In this document: positions 19,196 through 27,106 of the stretch, piece after piece
How the letters are laid out: each line of letters starts with the position of its first letter
Numbering within the stretch: position 1 is the stretch's first letter
From: Candidatus Thalassolituus haligoni
Lineage (GTDB): Bacteria > Pseudomonadota > Gammaproteobacteria > Pseudomonadales > Oceanobacteraceae
DNA length: 64,000 nt
Direction: 5' to 3'
Assembly (NCBI RefSeq): GCF_041222825.1
Contig: NZ_CP139482.1
Location: 961,001 to 1,025,000 of the forward strand
Translations under genes and position numbers: made by a program
The notes under the pieces: model-generated
Seen by the model: the letters and a program-made list of their open reading frames with translations, nothing else
Databases searched by the model: none
Told to the model about the DNA's origin: nothing

Positions 19196-19387
19196 CTGAC
19201 ACCATCTTCACTCACTCAGGATGAAATCGTTCGTGTTTTGGCGGGGCTGCTGTCCGCCTGGGAATTGATAAGCGAAGAGAACCAATCGATGTTACAGCGC
19301 AAGGTAAAGACCCAGAATTTCGGGCAATCGCTGGGGTTGGCTAATCGCACAGGAGAACTGGCAGAGGAACAGAATCACCACCCCTAG
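19196..19387 (+). CDS. Possible small protein with CTG start, or gene remnant
   Basis: An open frame of 63 codons follows a GGAG with six-base spacing and a CTG codon; no ATG, GTG or TTG is available at the front. The product would contain a soluble helical stretch (LTQDEIVRVLAGLLSAWELI) and a polar C-terminus. The amino-acid composition looks protein-like, which is why it is listed, but no family is recognised. A truncated remnant is as likely as a working gene. It sits between the fumA terminator and the PHO-box-like promoter. Confidence 0.3.
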   Translation: MTPSSLTQDEIVRVLAGLLSAWELISEENQSMLQRKVKTQNFGQSLGLANRTGELAEEQNHHP

Positions 19388-19621
19388 TGGTGGTGGGGTA
19401 GCCTGACGATTCATATCTGAAGCCACGAGCAACGGGCCATTTCTCCCTTCTGCACCCAGTTGGCCATCTTGAGATGATGCTCTTGTCCGAAGGTTGAGTA
19501 CCCTGGAATCTGAGGCCATTTTTGGCAACCATAGCCGGCAGATTGCACCATTGATACCTCAATAAAGCTCCAGTACAAACGCGTCATGGGAGTGTATCGA
19601 CGTCAAATTCGTTATTAATAG
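19388..19621. other. Gene-poor stretch before the PhoX-like gene
   Basis: About 230 bases in which I see no convincing gene. A CCACC/GGTGG inverted repeat lies at 19378-19396. Minus-strand frames of 70-80 codons cross the stretch but have odd composition, overlap each other in different frames and lack ribosome sites, so they are not annotated. Confidence 0.4.
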
Positions 19622-19688
19622 CTGTCACAATAATGTCTTCTTTCTGACATAAAAGCTCATTCAAGTTGTCATTTTCTGCGACTAGCCT
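19622..19688 (+). promoter_or_regulatory. PHO-box-like array and -10 in front of the PhoX-like lipoprotein gene
   Basis: Seven-base elements similar to the PhoB half-site CTGTCAT recur with 11-base phasing: CTGTCAC (19622), ATGTCTT (19633), CTGACAT (19644) and TTGTCAT (19666), each followed by four AT-rich bases in most cases. The unit at 19655 is poor. A TAGCCT at 19683-19688 lies about ten bases after the last unit, the usual place for the -10 in PhoB-activated promoters. The downstream gene is related to phosphatase PhoX, which makes phosphate control plausible. Seen by eye, not scored. Confidence 0.6.
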
Positions 19689-19733
19689 ATGCCGCACTTA
19701 GACCTCTATAAACAATCGATGAGAGAGTGCGTT

Positions 19734-21635
19734 ATGGAATTCAAGAAAAACAAACTGCTGCAGGCATTGCTGATGGCCGCTCTGGCTACTGGTCTGGCTG
19801 CTTGTGGTTCAGATGGCGACGATGGCAAAGACGGCGTTGCTGGTGCTGACGGTGACAAGGGTGATCCAGGTACTCCAGGTACTGACGGTACTCCTGCTGC
19901 TGGTACTGGTAAACTGACTTTTACTGGTGTTCCTGCTCCTGCAACCGATGCTCAGAAACGTGCAATCCTGGTGTCTGAAGCGGTTATTGATGGCGAATCT
20001 TTCGGTGGTCAATACCATGAGTTCGCCCGTTCTGGTGATGAAATCACTGGCGTAACATTCGGCCAGCTGGTTGATGATATGGGCACTGCCCTGACTGAAG
20101 AAGACAGTTCACTGCGTATTACTGACGCTAACGAACACACCTCCTTGTTGCCAGTGAATGGTCGCCTGTTCTCTGTTTCCCAGATGGAAACCCGTCCGGG
20201 CGCCATGTTCCTGTTCGAACTGGATCAGGATGAAACGACTGGCGCTCTTTCACCAATCAGCCTGACCCAGCTGGATCAGAAAGGCGTTGATGGTGGCTGG
20301 GTACATTGTGCTGCTTCTGTGACCCCATGGAACACCCACCTGGCGTCTGAAGAATATGAGCCGGATGCCCGCTCGCTGCCGACGGCTACTGAAGCCGCTG
20401 CTGATAGCTACCCTGCTACCCAACTGGACTACTACGTTTCCGGTGATCTGAGCTGGAACCCTTACTACTACGGCTGGAACACTGAAATTGAAGTGAGCAC
20501 TGACGCCACGGATGCCACCAGTACTCCAACCGTTGATATGACCAAGCACTACGCCATGGGCCGTGTGGCCATTGAGCTGGCTTATGTCATGCCGGACTCC
20601 AAAACTGCCTACATCACGGATGACGGTTCCAACGTTGGTTTCTTCATGTTCGTGGCCGACACCGCTGGTGATCTGAGTGCCGGTAACCTGTATGCAGCCA
20701 AGTGGAACCAGGTTTCTGCTACAGGCGCTGGTGAAGCGACTCTGGACTGGATCTCTCTGGGTCATGCAGACAACGCGACTGTCAGTGCCTACGTACACGG
20801 TACCGACACCACCGATCCGCTGCTGTTTACTGACATCTTCGCAACCTCCGAAGTGCAGACTGACGGCACCTGTGCTAACGCTGCCCACACCAAAATTGCT
20901 GCCAACGGTTCAACCGAATGTCTGGCTGTGAAAACCGGTATGGAAGTGGCTGCTTCCCGTCTGGAAACCCGTCGTTACGCTGCCTTGATGGGTGCAACCA
21001 CCGAGTTCTCCAAGGAAGAAGGTGTTACTTACGATAGCAAGCGCAACAAGCTGTATGTTGCTATGTCTCGTGTGTATAACAGCATGCAAGCCGATGCCTC
21101 TGCACCGGTAGACCATATCCAGCTGAACAAGAATCGTTGTGGTGCGGTTTATGAACTGGATCTGCTGGTTGATAGCACTATTGGTTCCAACTACGTTGCC
21201 AAAACCATGAAAGGACTGGTCGTTGGTCGTCCAACCAAGGCCAGCAACGGTGTTGAGGGCGTGAACGTTGAAGCCCAGCTGGCGGGTTTCGAAGACGAAA
21301 ACAGCTGTCATATCAATGGTATTTCCGAGCCGGATAACGTGACCTACATGTCCGGTTATGATTACCTGATCATTGGTGAAGATACTGGTAACCACCAGAA
21401 CGACGTCATCTGGGCTTACGACTTTGCCAGCCAGGATCTGATTCGTATCCAGACCACTCCATATGGTTCTGAAACGACTTCTCCATACTGGTATCCAAAC
21501 ATCAATGGTTTCGCCTACCTGATGTCTGTGGTTCAGCATCCTTATGGTGAGTCTGACCAAGAAGAAGATACAACGGGTGATGCACACCGTGCATACACTG
21601 GCTATATCGGGCCTTTCCCTGCTATTGCAGAGTAA
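19734..21635 (+). CDS. PhoX-like (DUF839) lipoprotein with collagen-like segment
   Basis: The 633-residue protein starts with a lipoprotein signal (lipobox LAAC, Cys24). Next comes a Gly-Xaa-Yaa stretch (about 27-55, for example GDKGDPGTPGTDG), a probable flexible stalk, and a long DUF839 beta-propeller-like domain. The PhoX signature is recognisable in CAASVTPWNTHLASEE and in the late EPDNVTYMSGYDYLIIGEDT. PhoX enzymes are calcium- and iron-dependent alkaline phosphatases, normally Tat-exported; this one lacks a Tat motif and is lipid-anchored, so substrate and activity are open. The ATG at 19734 is preferred over upstream starts because it begins the signal peptide. A PHO-box-like promoter precedes it. 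Confidence 0.82.
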   Translation: MEFKKNKLLQALLMAALATGLAACGSDGDDGKDGVAGADGDKGDPGTPGTDGTPAAGTGKLTFTGVPAPATDAQKRAILVSEAVIDGESFGGQYHEFARSGDEITGVTFGQLVDDMGTALTEEDSSLRITDANEHTSLLPVNGRLFSVSQMETRPGAMFLFELDQDETTGALSPISLTQLDQKGVDGGWVHCAASVTPWNTHLASEEYEPDARSLPTATEAAADSYPATQLDYYVSGDLSWNPYYYGWNTEIEVSTDATDATSTPTVDMTKHYAMGRVAIELAYVMPDSKTAYITDDGSNVGFFMFVADTAGDLSAGNLYAAKWNQVSATGAGEATLDWISLGHADNATVSAYVHGTDTTDPLLFTDIFATSEVQTDGTCANAAHTKIAANGSTECLAVKTGMEVAASRLETRRYAALMGATTEFSKEEGVTYDSKRNKLYVAMSRVYNSMQADASAPVDHIQLNKNRCGAVYELDLLVDSTIGSNYVAKTMKGLVVGRPTKASNGVEGVNVEAQLAGFEDENSCHINGISEPDNVTYMSGYDYLIIGEDTGNHQNDVIWAYDFASQDLIRIQTTPYGSETTSPYWYPNINGFAYLMSVVQHPYGESDQEEDTTGDAHRAYTGYIGPFPAIAE

Positions 21636-21665
21636 GTTTTGGTAGTTATCGCTTGATCGATCAAC

Positions 21666-21696
21666 AAAAAGGGCGGCGCTTAGCTGCCCTTTTTTT
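21666..21696 (+). terminator. Terminator/attenuator between the PhoX-like and haem lipoprotein genes
   Basis: AAAAAGGGC and GCCCTTTTTTT enclose a short loop that can pair further (GGC/GCT). It lies 30 bases after the PhoX-like stop and 15 before the next ATG, so it should reduce but perhaps not abolish read-through into the next gene. Confidence 0.8.
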
Positions 21697-21710
21697 AAAG
21701 GTATTGTTAA

Positions 21711-23516
21711 ATGAACACATTCCGAATTTGCCTACTGCTGGTTCCTTTGGTTTTGTCCGCCTGTTTTGATAACAGTGGATCTTCTCATACAGCTGACAGT
21801 AACTCGGATGCCAGTGAACATGATGAAAACCAGACTGAAGATAGTAGTTCCCCGGATAGCAGCAGTGATAATAATCAACAAGAGACGACGAATCCTGTTG
21901 CTACCAATCTGGCTTACGGCACTCTGACCGATATCACCAGAGATGTTTCCGAGAGTCCGACGCCTTATATCCCGCCTCAGTGTTACACCAATCCGGTCAA
22001 GGAAAATGGGGAAGTATCCAACCCCTGTTATGCGTGTCATGGTGAGAGTAAACGCCCCAACTATCTCAACGATACTGACGTACAGGAAGCGTACGCTTTT
22101 CCAGAGAGTGGTGTAGTGAATCGTTGGGCCAATATCCGTAAGGATCGCACGAATGATATAGCGGCGATTTCAGACGACGACATTCTGCGATACGTTCGCG
22201 AGGATAACTACCGCGCTGACAATGGCGGCATCATTCTCGCAGCAAAACTCGCCAACCCTCCTGCCGAATGGGATCGTAATGGTGATGGCAAATGGGAGGG
22301 TTATTCCCCGGATGCCTGGTTTGATTTTAATGAGCAGGGCTTTGATATTGCCCCGGATGGACAGTACAGCGGCTGGCGCGTTTATGCTTACTACCCGTTC
22401 CTGGGCACCTTTATGCCCACCAATGGCTCAACAGACGATGTGATGATCAGACTGCCGGAAGCTTTCCAGCAACTGACGACAGGAACCTTTGACCTGGAGA
22501 CCTACAAGATCAACCTGGCCATTGTCGAAGCGCTGCTGAAAGAACAAGATGTCATGATTGATGCCACCGATGAAACGCGTTTTGGTGTCGATCTGGATAA
22601 CAATGGTGTATTGGGCACTGCAACTCAAATTACCTACGATTGGGCCCCGAATGACGGCCGATATATGACTTACGTGGGGGTGGCCAAATCGCAACTGGAA
22701 AAAGGTGATATTCATCTGGCTGCGCGTTTGTTCCCGGAAGGTACCGAATTTCTGCATAGTGTGCGTTACCTGGATATCAACGAGGCCACTGGCAATACCG
22801 GCATGGCGGCTCGTATGAAGGAACTGCGTTATAGCCGCAAGATGGGCTGGCGCACCTATTACGACCTGCGCGAAATCGTGAACAAGGAAATCAAGGAGCG
22901 TCACGATTTCCCGAGTCGTACCAAAACCATCTTCGGCAACATGGAAGTAGGTGTTTACGCTTCGCATGGTTGGCTGTATCAAGGCTTTATTGAAGATGAT
23001 GCCGGGCAACTGCGTCCGCAAACGTACGAAGAAAACGCGTTTTGCCTGGGTTGTCATGGCTTTATTGGTGCACACAACGACACGGTTCTTTCATTCGAAC
23101 GCAAGTTTGATACCCAAAACAGCTTTCGTCAGGGCTGGTATCACTGGCTGGAGAAGGGTTTCTCGGGGGTTGCAGACCTGAAGCGTGAAGACGGTGCTGG
23201 CGAGTTTGCCTATTACCTGGCACATAACCCAACCGGTAATGAATTCCGCACCAACGACGAAGTGTTAGCGAAATTCTTTGATTCCGAGGGTAACCCTGTT
23301 GCCGCAGAATTTGCCAAAATTTCTGACGATATCAGCTATCTGTTAATGCCTTCGGCTGAGCGAGCATTGAAGTTAAATAAAGCTTATCGGGTGATCGTTA
23401 AAGAGCAGAGTTTTAATCTGGGCCGCGAAGCGGTGATCACACCCTTGACGAACGTGTACGATGAAGTTGAAGTCGATCAGAAGACGGGTATCACGGAAAT
23501 ACTCAGTCACTACTGA
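21711..23516 (+). CDS. Lipoprotein with two c-type haem motifs, unknown function
   Basis: The 601-residue protein has a lipoprotein signal (lipobox LSAC, Cys18), then a Ser/Asp/Asn-rich linker (about 20-62), and two haem-attachment sites: CYACH at 106-110 and CLGCH at 445-449. Two calcium-loop-like stretches (DRNGDGKWEG, DLDNNGVLG) lie between them. It is therefore probably a membrane-anchored periplasmic or surface electron-transfer protein or haem enzyme. No known catalytic domain is recognised. It follows the PhoX-like lipoprotein in the same direction, 75 bases apart, with a terminator-like hairpin between, suggesting partly coupled expression. Confidence 0.8.
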   Translation: MNTFRICLLLVPLVLSACFDNSGSSHTADSNSDASEHDENQTEDSSSPDSSSDNNQQETTNPVATNLAYGTLTDITRDVSESPTPYIPPQCYTNPVKENGEVSNPCYACHGESKRPNYLNDTDVQEAYAFPESGVVNRWANIRKDRTNDIAAISDDDILRYVREDNYRADNGGIILAAKLANPPAEWDRNGDGKWEGYSPDAWFDFNEQGFDIAPDGQYSGWRVYAYYPFLGTFMPTNGSTDDVMIRLPEAFQQLTTGTFDLETYKINLAIVEALLKEQDVMIDATDETRFGVDLDNNGVLGTATQITYDWAPNDGRYMTYVGVAKSQLEKGDIHLAARLFPEGTEFLHSVRYLDINEATGNTGMAARMKELRYSRKMGWRTYYDLREIVNKEIKERHDFPSRTKTIFGNMEVGVYASHGWLYQGFIEDDAGQLRPQTYEENAFCLGCHGFIGAHNDTVLSFERKFDTQNSFRQGWYHWLEKGFSGVADLKREDGAGEFAYYLAHNPTGNEFRTNDEVLAKFFDSEGNPVAAEFAKISDDISYLLMPSAERALKLNKAYRVIVKEQSFNLGREAVITPLTNVYDEVEVDQKTGITEILSHY

Positions 23517-23539
23517 AGCACGACGGTGGCTGCAATACG

Positions 23540-23575
23540 CCCGTACCTGCTTGGTGTTTGAAAGGCAGGTACGGG
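23540..23575. terminator. Hairpin between convergent genes
   Basis: An 11-bp perfect stem (CCCGTACCTGC / GCAGGTACGGG) with a 14-base loop lies between the haem lipoprotein gene and the ppnN gene that ends at 23582. There is no T-run on either side, so termination may be weak. Confidence 0.6.
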
Positions 23576-23581
23576 TTCGAC

Positions 23582-24964
23582 TTACTCCAAGACTCCCCGA
23601 CTTGAAATACGGTAGCAGGGAGTATACTCCCCTGTTATCTTCATACGCCCGTTAGCCACCATGCGAGCCAGCAGGGCGTCCATCTCGGCCATAATTTGCG
23701 GATCACCATTCAACAGATACGGGCCATGCTCCTGTACCCGCTTGATGCCGTCTGCTTTTACGTTACCTGCAACAATGCCGGAAAAGGCACGGCGCAAGTC
23801 GGCGGCCAGCTGGTGTCCTGGTGCTTTTAGCGACAGGTTGAGTGCTGCCATGGCTTCGTGGGTCGGATCGAACGGGTGTTGGAAGTCTGCTTCGATATGT
23901 AATGACCAGTTAAAAAAGTAGGCATCTTTTTGCTGTTGCCGCCAGATCTTGACGCCGTGGATCCCGGTTTTGATTGCCTGGGCGACCGCTTGTGGGTCAT
24001 CAATAATCAGTTGGTAACGAGCCTGGGCTTTTGCGCCTAATGTGGTTCCGATAAAGCGGTCGATCGCTTGCAGATAGTCTTCTGTCTCTTTTGGTCCGGT
24101 AATGATGACCGGAAACGGCAGGGTAGCGTTATCCGGGTGGGTGAGAATCCCCAGCAGGTAGAGCAGTTCCTCGGCAGTCCCCGGCCCGCCAGGAAAAATA
24201 ACAATGCCGTGCGCCATGCGCACAAAGGCTTCCAGGCGTTTTTCAATGTCTGGCAAAATCACCAGTTCGTTGACGATGGGGTTTGGGGCCTCGGTGGCGA
24301 TAATACCGGGTTCGGTAATGCCAATATAACGGCCGTTGCGGTTGTGTTGCTTGGCGTGGCCGATGGTGGCCCCTTTCATGGGACCTTTCATCGCGCCGGG
24401 GCCACAGCCGGTACCGATATCCAACCCGCGCAGACCGAGGTGATAGCCGACTTCCTTGCAGTATTTGTATTCGCTGCGTGGAATAGAATGGCCTCCCCAA
24501 CATACCGCCAGATTGGGTAGCTGATCCGCCCGTAATACATCGGCATTACGTAGCAGGTGAAAAATGGCGTTGGTGATGTCTTCGCTGTTGTTCAAGTCAA
24601 AGCGCTGGGCTTTGATAATGGAATCCTGGGCGTAGAGAACATCCCGCAGTACAGAAAATAATTGCTCCCGTACACCGCGAATAATTTCGTTGTCGACAAA
24701 GGCGCTGGCCGGGGGGTTGATCAGTCGTAATACCAGTCCCCGATCTTCTTGTTCAAAGTGGATATCGAACGGCTGATAGGCTTCTTCTATTTCAACATAG
24801 CTGTCGTTCTGGCTGCCGGCACTCAATACCGCGTAGCAGCAGCGCCGTACCAGGTCGTGAGCCTGACTGCTGACGTCTCGTAACTGTTGTATTTCGTAGC
24901 GCGACAGTACGCGCAGATGGGTTTTGGGGTGAATCAGTTCATAGCTGTTCATGGATGTGGTCAT
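23582..24964 (-). CDS. ppnN: Pyrimidine/purine nucleotide 5'-monophosphate nucleosidase PpnN
   Basis: PpnN (YgdH) cleaves nucleoside monophosphates to base and ribose-5-phosphate and is stimulated by (p)ppGpp in E. coli. The start at 24964 gives 460 residues, close to the E. coli enzyme; an ATG four codons later is also possible, and the longer frame has no similarity. LOG-family motifs are clear: GGHSIPRSEYKYCKEVG, TGCGPGAMKGPMKG and FPGGPGTAEELLYL. The C-terminal RRAFSGIVAGNVKADGI matches the family. It lies 160 bases downstream of the CBS-protein gene on the same strand. Confidence 0.95.
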   Translation of the reverse strand: MTTSMNSYELIHPKTHLRVLSRYEIQQLRDVSSQAHDLVRRCCYAVLSAGSQNDSYVEIEEAYQPFDIHFEQEDRGLVLRLINPPASAFVDNEIIRGVREQLFSVLRDVLYAQDSIIKAQRFDLNNSEDITNAIFHLLRNADVLRADQLPNLAVCWGGHSIPRSEYKYCKEVGYHLGLRGLDIGTGCGPGAMKGPMKGATIGHAKQHNRNGRYIGITEPGIIATEAPNPIVNELVILPDIEKRLEAFVRMAHGIVIFPGGPGTAEELLYLLGILTHPDNATLPFPVIITGPKETEDYLQAIDRFIGTTLGAKAQARYQLIIDDPQAVAQAIKTGIHGVKIWRQQQKDAYFFNWSLHIEADFQHPFDPTHEAMAALNLSLKAPGHQLAADLRRAFSGIVAGNVKADGIKRVQEHGPYLLNGDPQIMAEMDALLARMVANGRMKITGEYTPCYRISSRGVLE

Positions 24965-25123
24965 TTCCTGCCGTCGGTCGTATTGATCACTATAGGCTGC
25001 GGGTAAAAAAACTGCAGCAATAACAGCATGTAAGCCATCGGAGTTAAGGAATCTGAGTGCGATTATTGGGCGGGTCATTGATGGCTGCATTTGCCAGGAC
25101 GTGCAGTGTCGAAGCATTAACCG

Positions 25124-25738
25124 TCAGACCCAGAGGGTGATTTCGGGGTAACGACTGAGCGCTCTCAGACAGTCGCTACGGGTCAGAATGCCGGTGATCA
25201 GCTCATGTTCAACGACGGGTAAGCAGCCAATATGCTGTTCGCACAGCAGCGCTGCAGCCTGGCGAATGTCGGTATGAGCTTCGACACACATCACCGGACG
25301 GCTGGCGATCGACATCAGTGTTGCCGTGGATTGATGTTGGTCGGGTGAGGCGTAGTAAGTGAGCAGGTCCCGGTCGGAGAGCAGCCCTTGAATCCGTTGT
25401 TCTGTAACGACCGGCAAGTGGCGAAAGGGGTGCTCGCGCAGGCATAACCAGGCTTCTTCAAGGGTGGCTGTTGCTGGCAGAGTGGTGGGCGAAACGGTCA
25501 TCAGCTCGGCTACGTACAGCACCGGGCGGGGAGTGTTGTCTTGTTGTCGAGCCTGTTGCTGATAGCGGTGGATCGCGGGGTTGCGGGGTGGGTTATGCCC
25601 CGCTGGTGTTGTTTCGCTGCCGGTATGCTGGTGGAGTGCGCTGGCCGGGCTGATGGCTCCGGTACGCTCAACCTTGCGGGCTGTTGGTTGCTCCGGGGTG
25701 ATGACTCGCTGCCCCATATCAAAACTGATAATGGCCAT
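25124..25738 (-). CDS. Protein with two CBS domains
   Basis: The 204 residues comprise a polar, low-complexity N-terminal part (about 1-72) and a pair of CBS domains: VAELMTVSPTTLPATATLEEAW with FRHLPVV, and SRPVMCVEAHTDIRQAA with IGCLPVV. Paired CBS modules bind adenine nucleotides or related ligands and act as sensors. No effector domain is attached, so it probably regulates a partner. It is upstream of ppnN on the same strand, divergent from purU. Confidence 0.85.
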   Translation of the reverse strand: MAIISFDMGQRVITPEQPTARKVERTGAISPASALHQHTGSETTPAGHNPPRNPAIHRYQQQARQQDNTPRPVLYVAELMTVSPTTLPATATLEEAWLCLREHPFRHLPVVTEQRIQGLLSDRDLLTYYASPDQHQSTATLMSIASRPVMCVEAHTDIRQAAALLCEQHIGCLPVVEHELITGILTRSDCLRALSRYPEITLWV

Positions 25739-25955
25739 GATGCTCTCCGTCTGTTGCCAGGCACATACAATGAGCGGATTAGCGGTTAAACTCAGCGTAC
25801 CTTTAATGATGGGTTCACCAAGACGGTTTCCGGCAGCGTTAAATATTATCTGTCGATGCGCGGCAAACGAACAGCTTGTACTGCTGTTGGTGCGCTTCGC
25901 TCTGACAACCGTTCAAGACATTTTTAAGCATAGCGTGGTAACAGGCAGAATTCTT

Positions 25956-26807
25956 ATGGAACGTGTGTATCGATTGACGATTTCTTGTCCAGATCGGGTC
26001 GGAATCGTCGCTCGGGTGGGGCAGTTTTTTTCCGGCTTGGGTGGCTGGATTGTCGAGGCCAACCATTATTCAGATGCGGCCACCGGCCGGTTCTTTATGC
26101 GCCACTGTATTCGGGCGGAGTCGCTGCCTTTCGAGATTGACGAGCTGCGCCGTCGTTTTGCGGAGATTGCCACCGAGTTCGATATGGACTGGCACATCAA
26201 TGACTCCGGCAGCGCAAAAAAAGTCATTCTGATGGCGAGTAAGGGCAGCCACTGCCTGGTCGATTTGTTGCACCGCTGGCACAGCCAGGAACTGATGTGT
26301 GATATCCCCTGTGTGATTTCCAATCACGACACCTTGCGCTCGCTGGTGGAGTGGCACGGTATCCCGTTTTTTCATGTGCCGGTTGATAAAGACAACAAGG
26401 CGGAACATTTTCGCAGGGTGAATGCGATCGTGGAAGAACACAAGGCCGATACCATCGTACTGGCGCGTTATATGCAAATTTTGCCGCCAGAGTTATGTGC
26501 GCGGTATATCGGTCAGGTAATCAATATTCATCACAGTTTTTTGCCGTCGTTTGTAGGCGCGCGGCCTTATCACCAGGCGGCCGATCGTGGGGTGAAGTTG
26601 ATCGGTGCCACCTGTCATTACGTGACCCAGGAATTGGATGCGGGCCCTATCATCGACCAGGATGTTATTCGGATCAGCCATAACGACACCGTGGACGATA
26701 TGGTACGGCTGGGCAAGGACGTGGAAAAAATGGTGTTGGCGCGCGGCGTGCGTAGCCATCTGGAAGATCGGGTACTGCTGCATGGTAACAAGACCATCGT
26801 GTTCTGA
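25956..26807 (+). CDS. purU: Formyltetrahydrofolate deformylase PurU
   Basis: PurU hydrolyses 10-formyl-tetrahydrofolate to formate and tetrahydrofolate, balancing one-carbon units. The ATG at 25956 gives 283 residues with an N-terminal ACT domain (YRLTISCPDRVGIVARVGQFF) and a C-terminal formyltransferase-fold domain containing VINIHHSFLPSFVGARPYHQA and GATCHYVTQELDAGPII. The upstream extension of the frame has no similarity and is rejected. A terminator follows 26 bases after the stop. Confidence 0.96.
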   Translation: MERVYRLTISCPDRVGIVARVGQFFSGLGGWIVEANHYSDAATGRFFMRHCIRAESLPFEIDELRRRFAEIATEFDMDWHINDSGSAKKVILMASKGSHCLVDLLHRWHSQELMCDIPCVISNHDTLRSLVEWHGIPFFHVPVDKDNKAEHFRRVNAIVEEHKADTIVLARYMQILPPELCARYIGQVINIHHSFLPSFVGARPYHQAADRGVKLIGATCHYVTQELDAGPIIDQDVIRISHNDTVDDMVRLGKDVEKMVLARGVRSHLEDRVLLHGNKTIVF

Positions 26808-26832
26808 CCCCCCGCTGCTCACTTCATGCTTT

Positions 26833-26859
26833 ATCAGGCAGGCCACAGGCCTGCCTGAT
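26833..26859 (+). terminator. Rho-independent terminator of purU
   Basis: A 12-bp perfect stem (ATCAGGCAGGCC / GGCCTGCCTGAT) with an ACA loop, followed by TTCTTTCT. Confidence 0.88.
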
Positions 26860-27106
26860 TTCTTTCTGAATGCCGGTTTGTTGTCTAGACTTTTGATAGT
26901 AGCTGGTGCCGAGGCGGTTTGGCGTGCACACGGGTAGATTTGCTTGTTACAGAACTTAACAAAAGCAATGGCCATTCTCGGTGGATTCATACTTTGGAGG
27001 GATGAGTATGAGCGCTTTGGCAGACTATATTCCTCTCATAGCTGTGGCTATGGATGCCTCCTTATCCATTCACAGTACTAATAACAACAATACGACAGGT
27101 AGCAAT

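Noticed and set aside
19292..19562. Minus-strand frames of 73-78 codons between fumA and the PhoX-like gene
   Set aside because: Overlap each other in different frames, unusual composition, no ribosome site and no family; not counted as genes.
20250..21587. Minus-strand frames of 212 and 225 codons opposite the PhoX-like gene
   Set aside because: Both mirror the coding strand of a well-supported lipoprotein gene and carry no recognisable motif.
26860..27106. PHO box or PsrA site before the lipase gene
   Set aside because: Looked for because of the neighbouring systems; only chance-level partial matches were found.
26981..27106. Longer start for the lipase
   Set aside because: It would place 42 residues before a canonical lipoprotein signal peptide.
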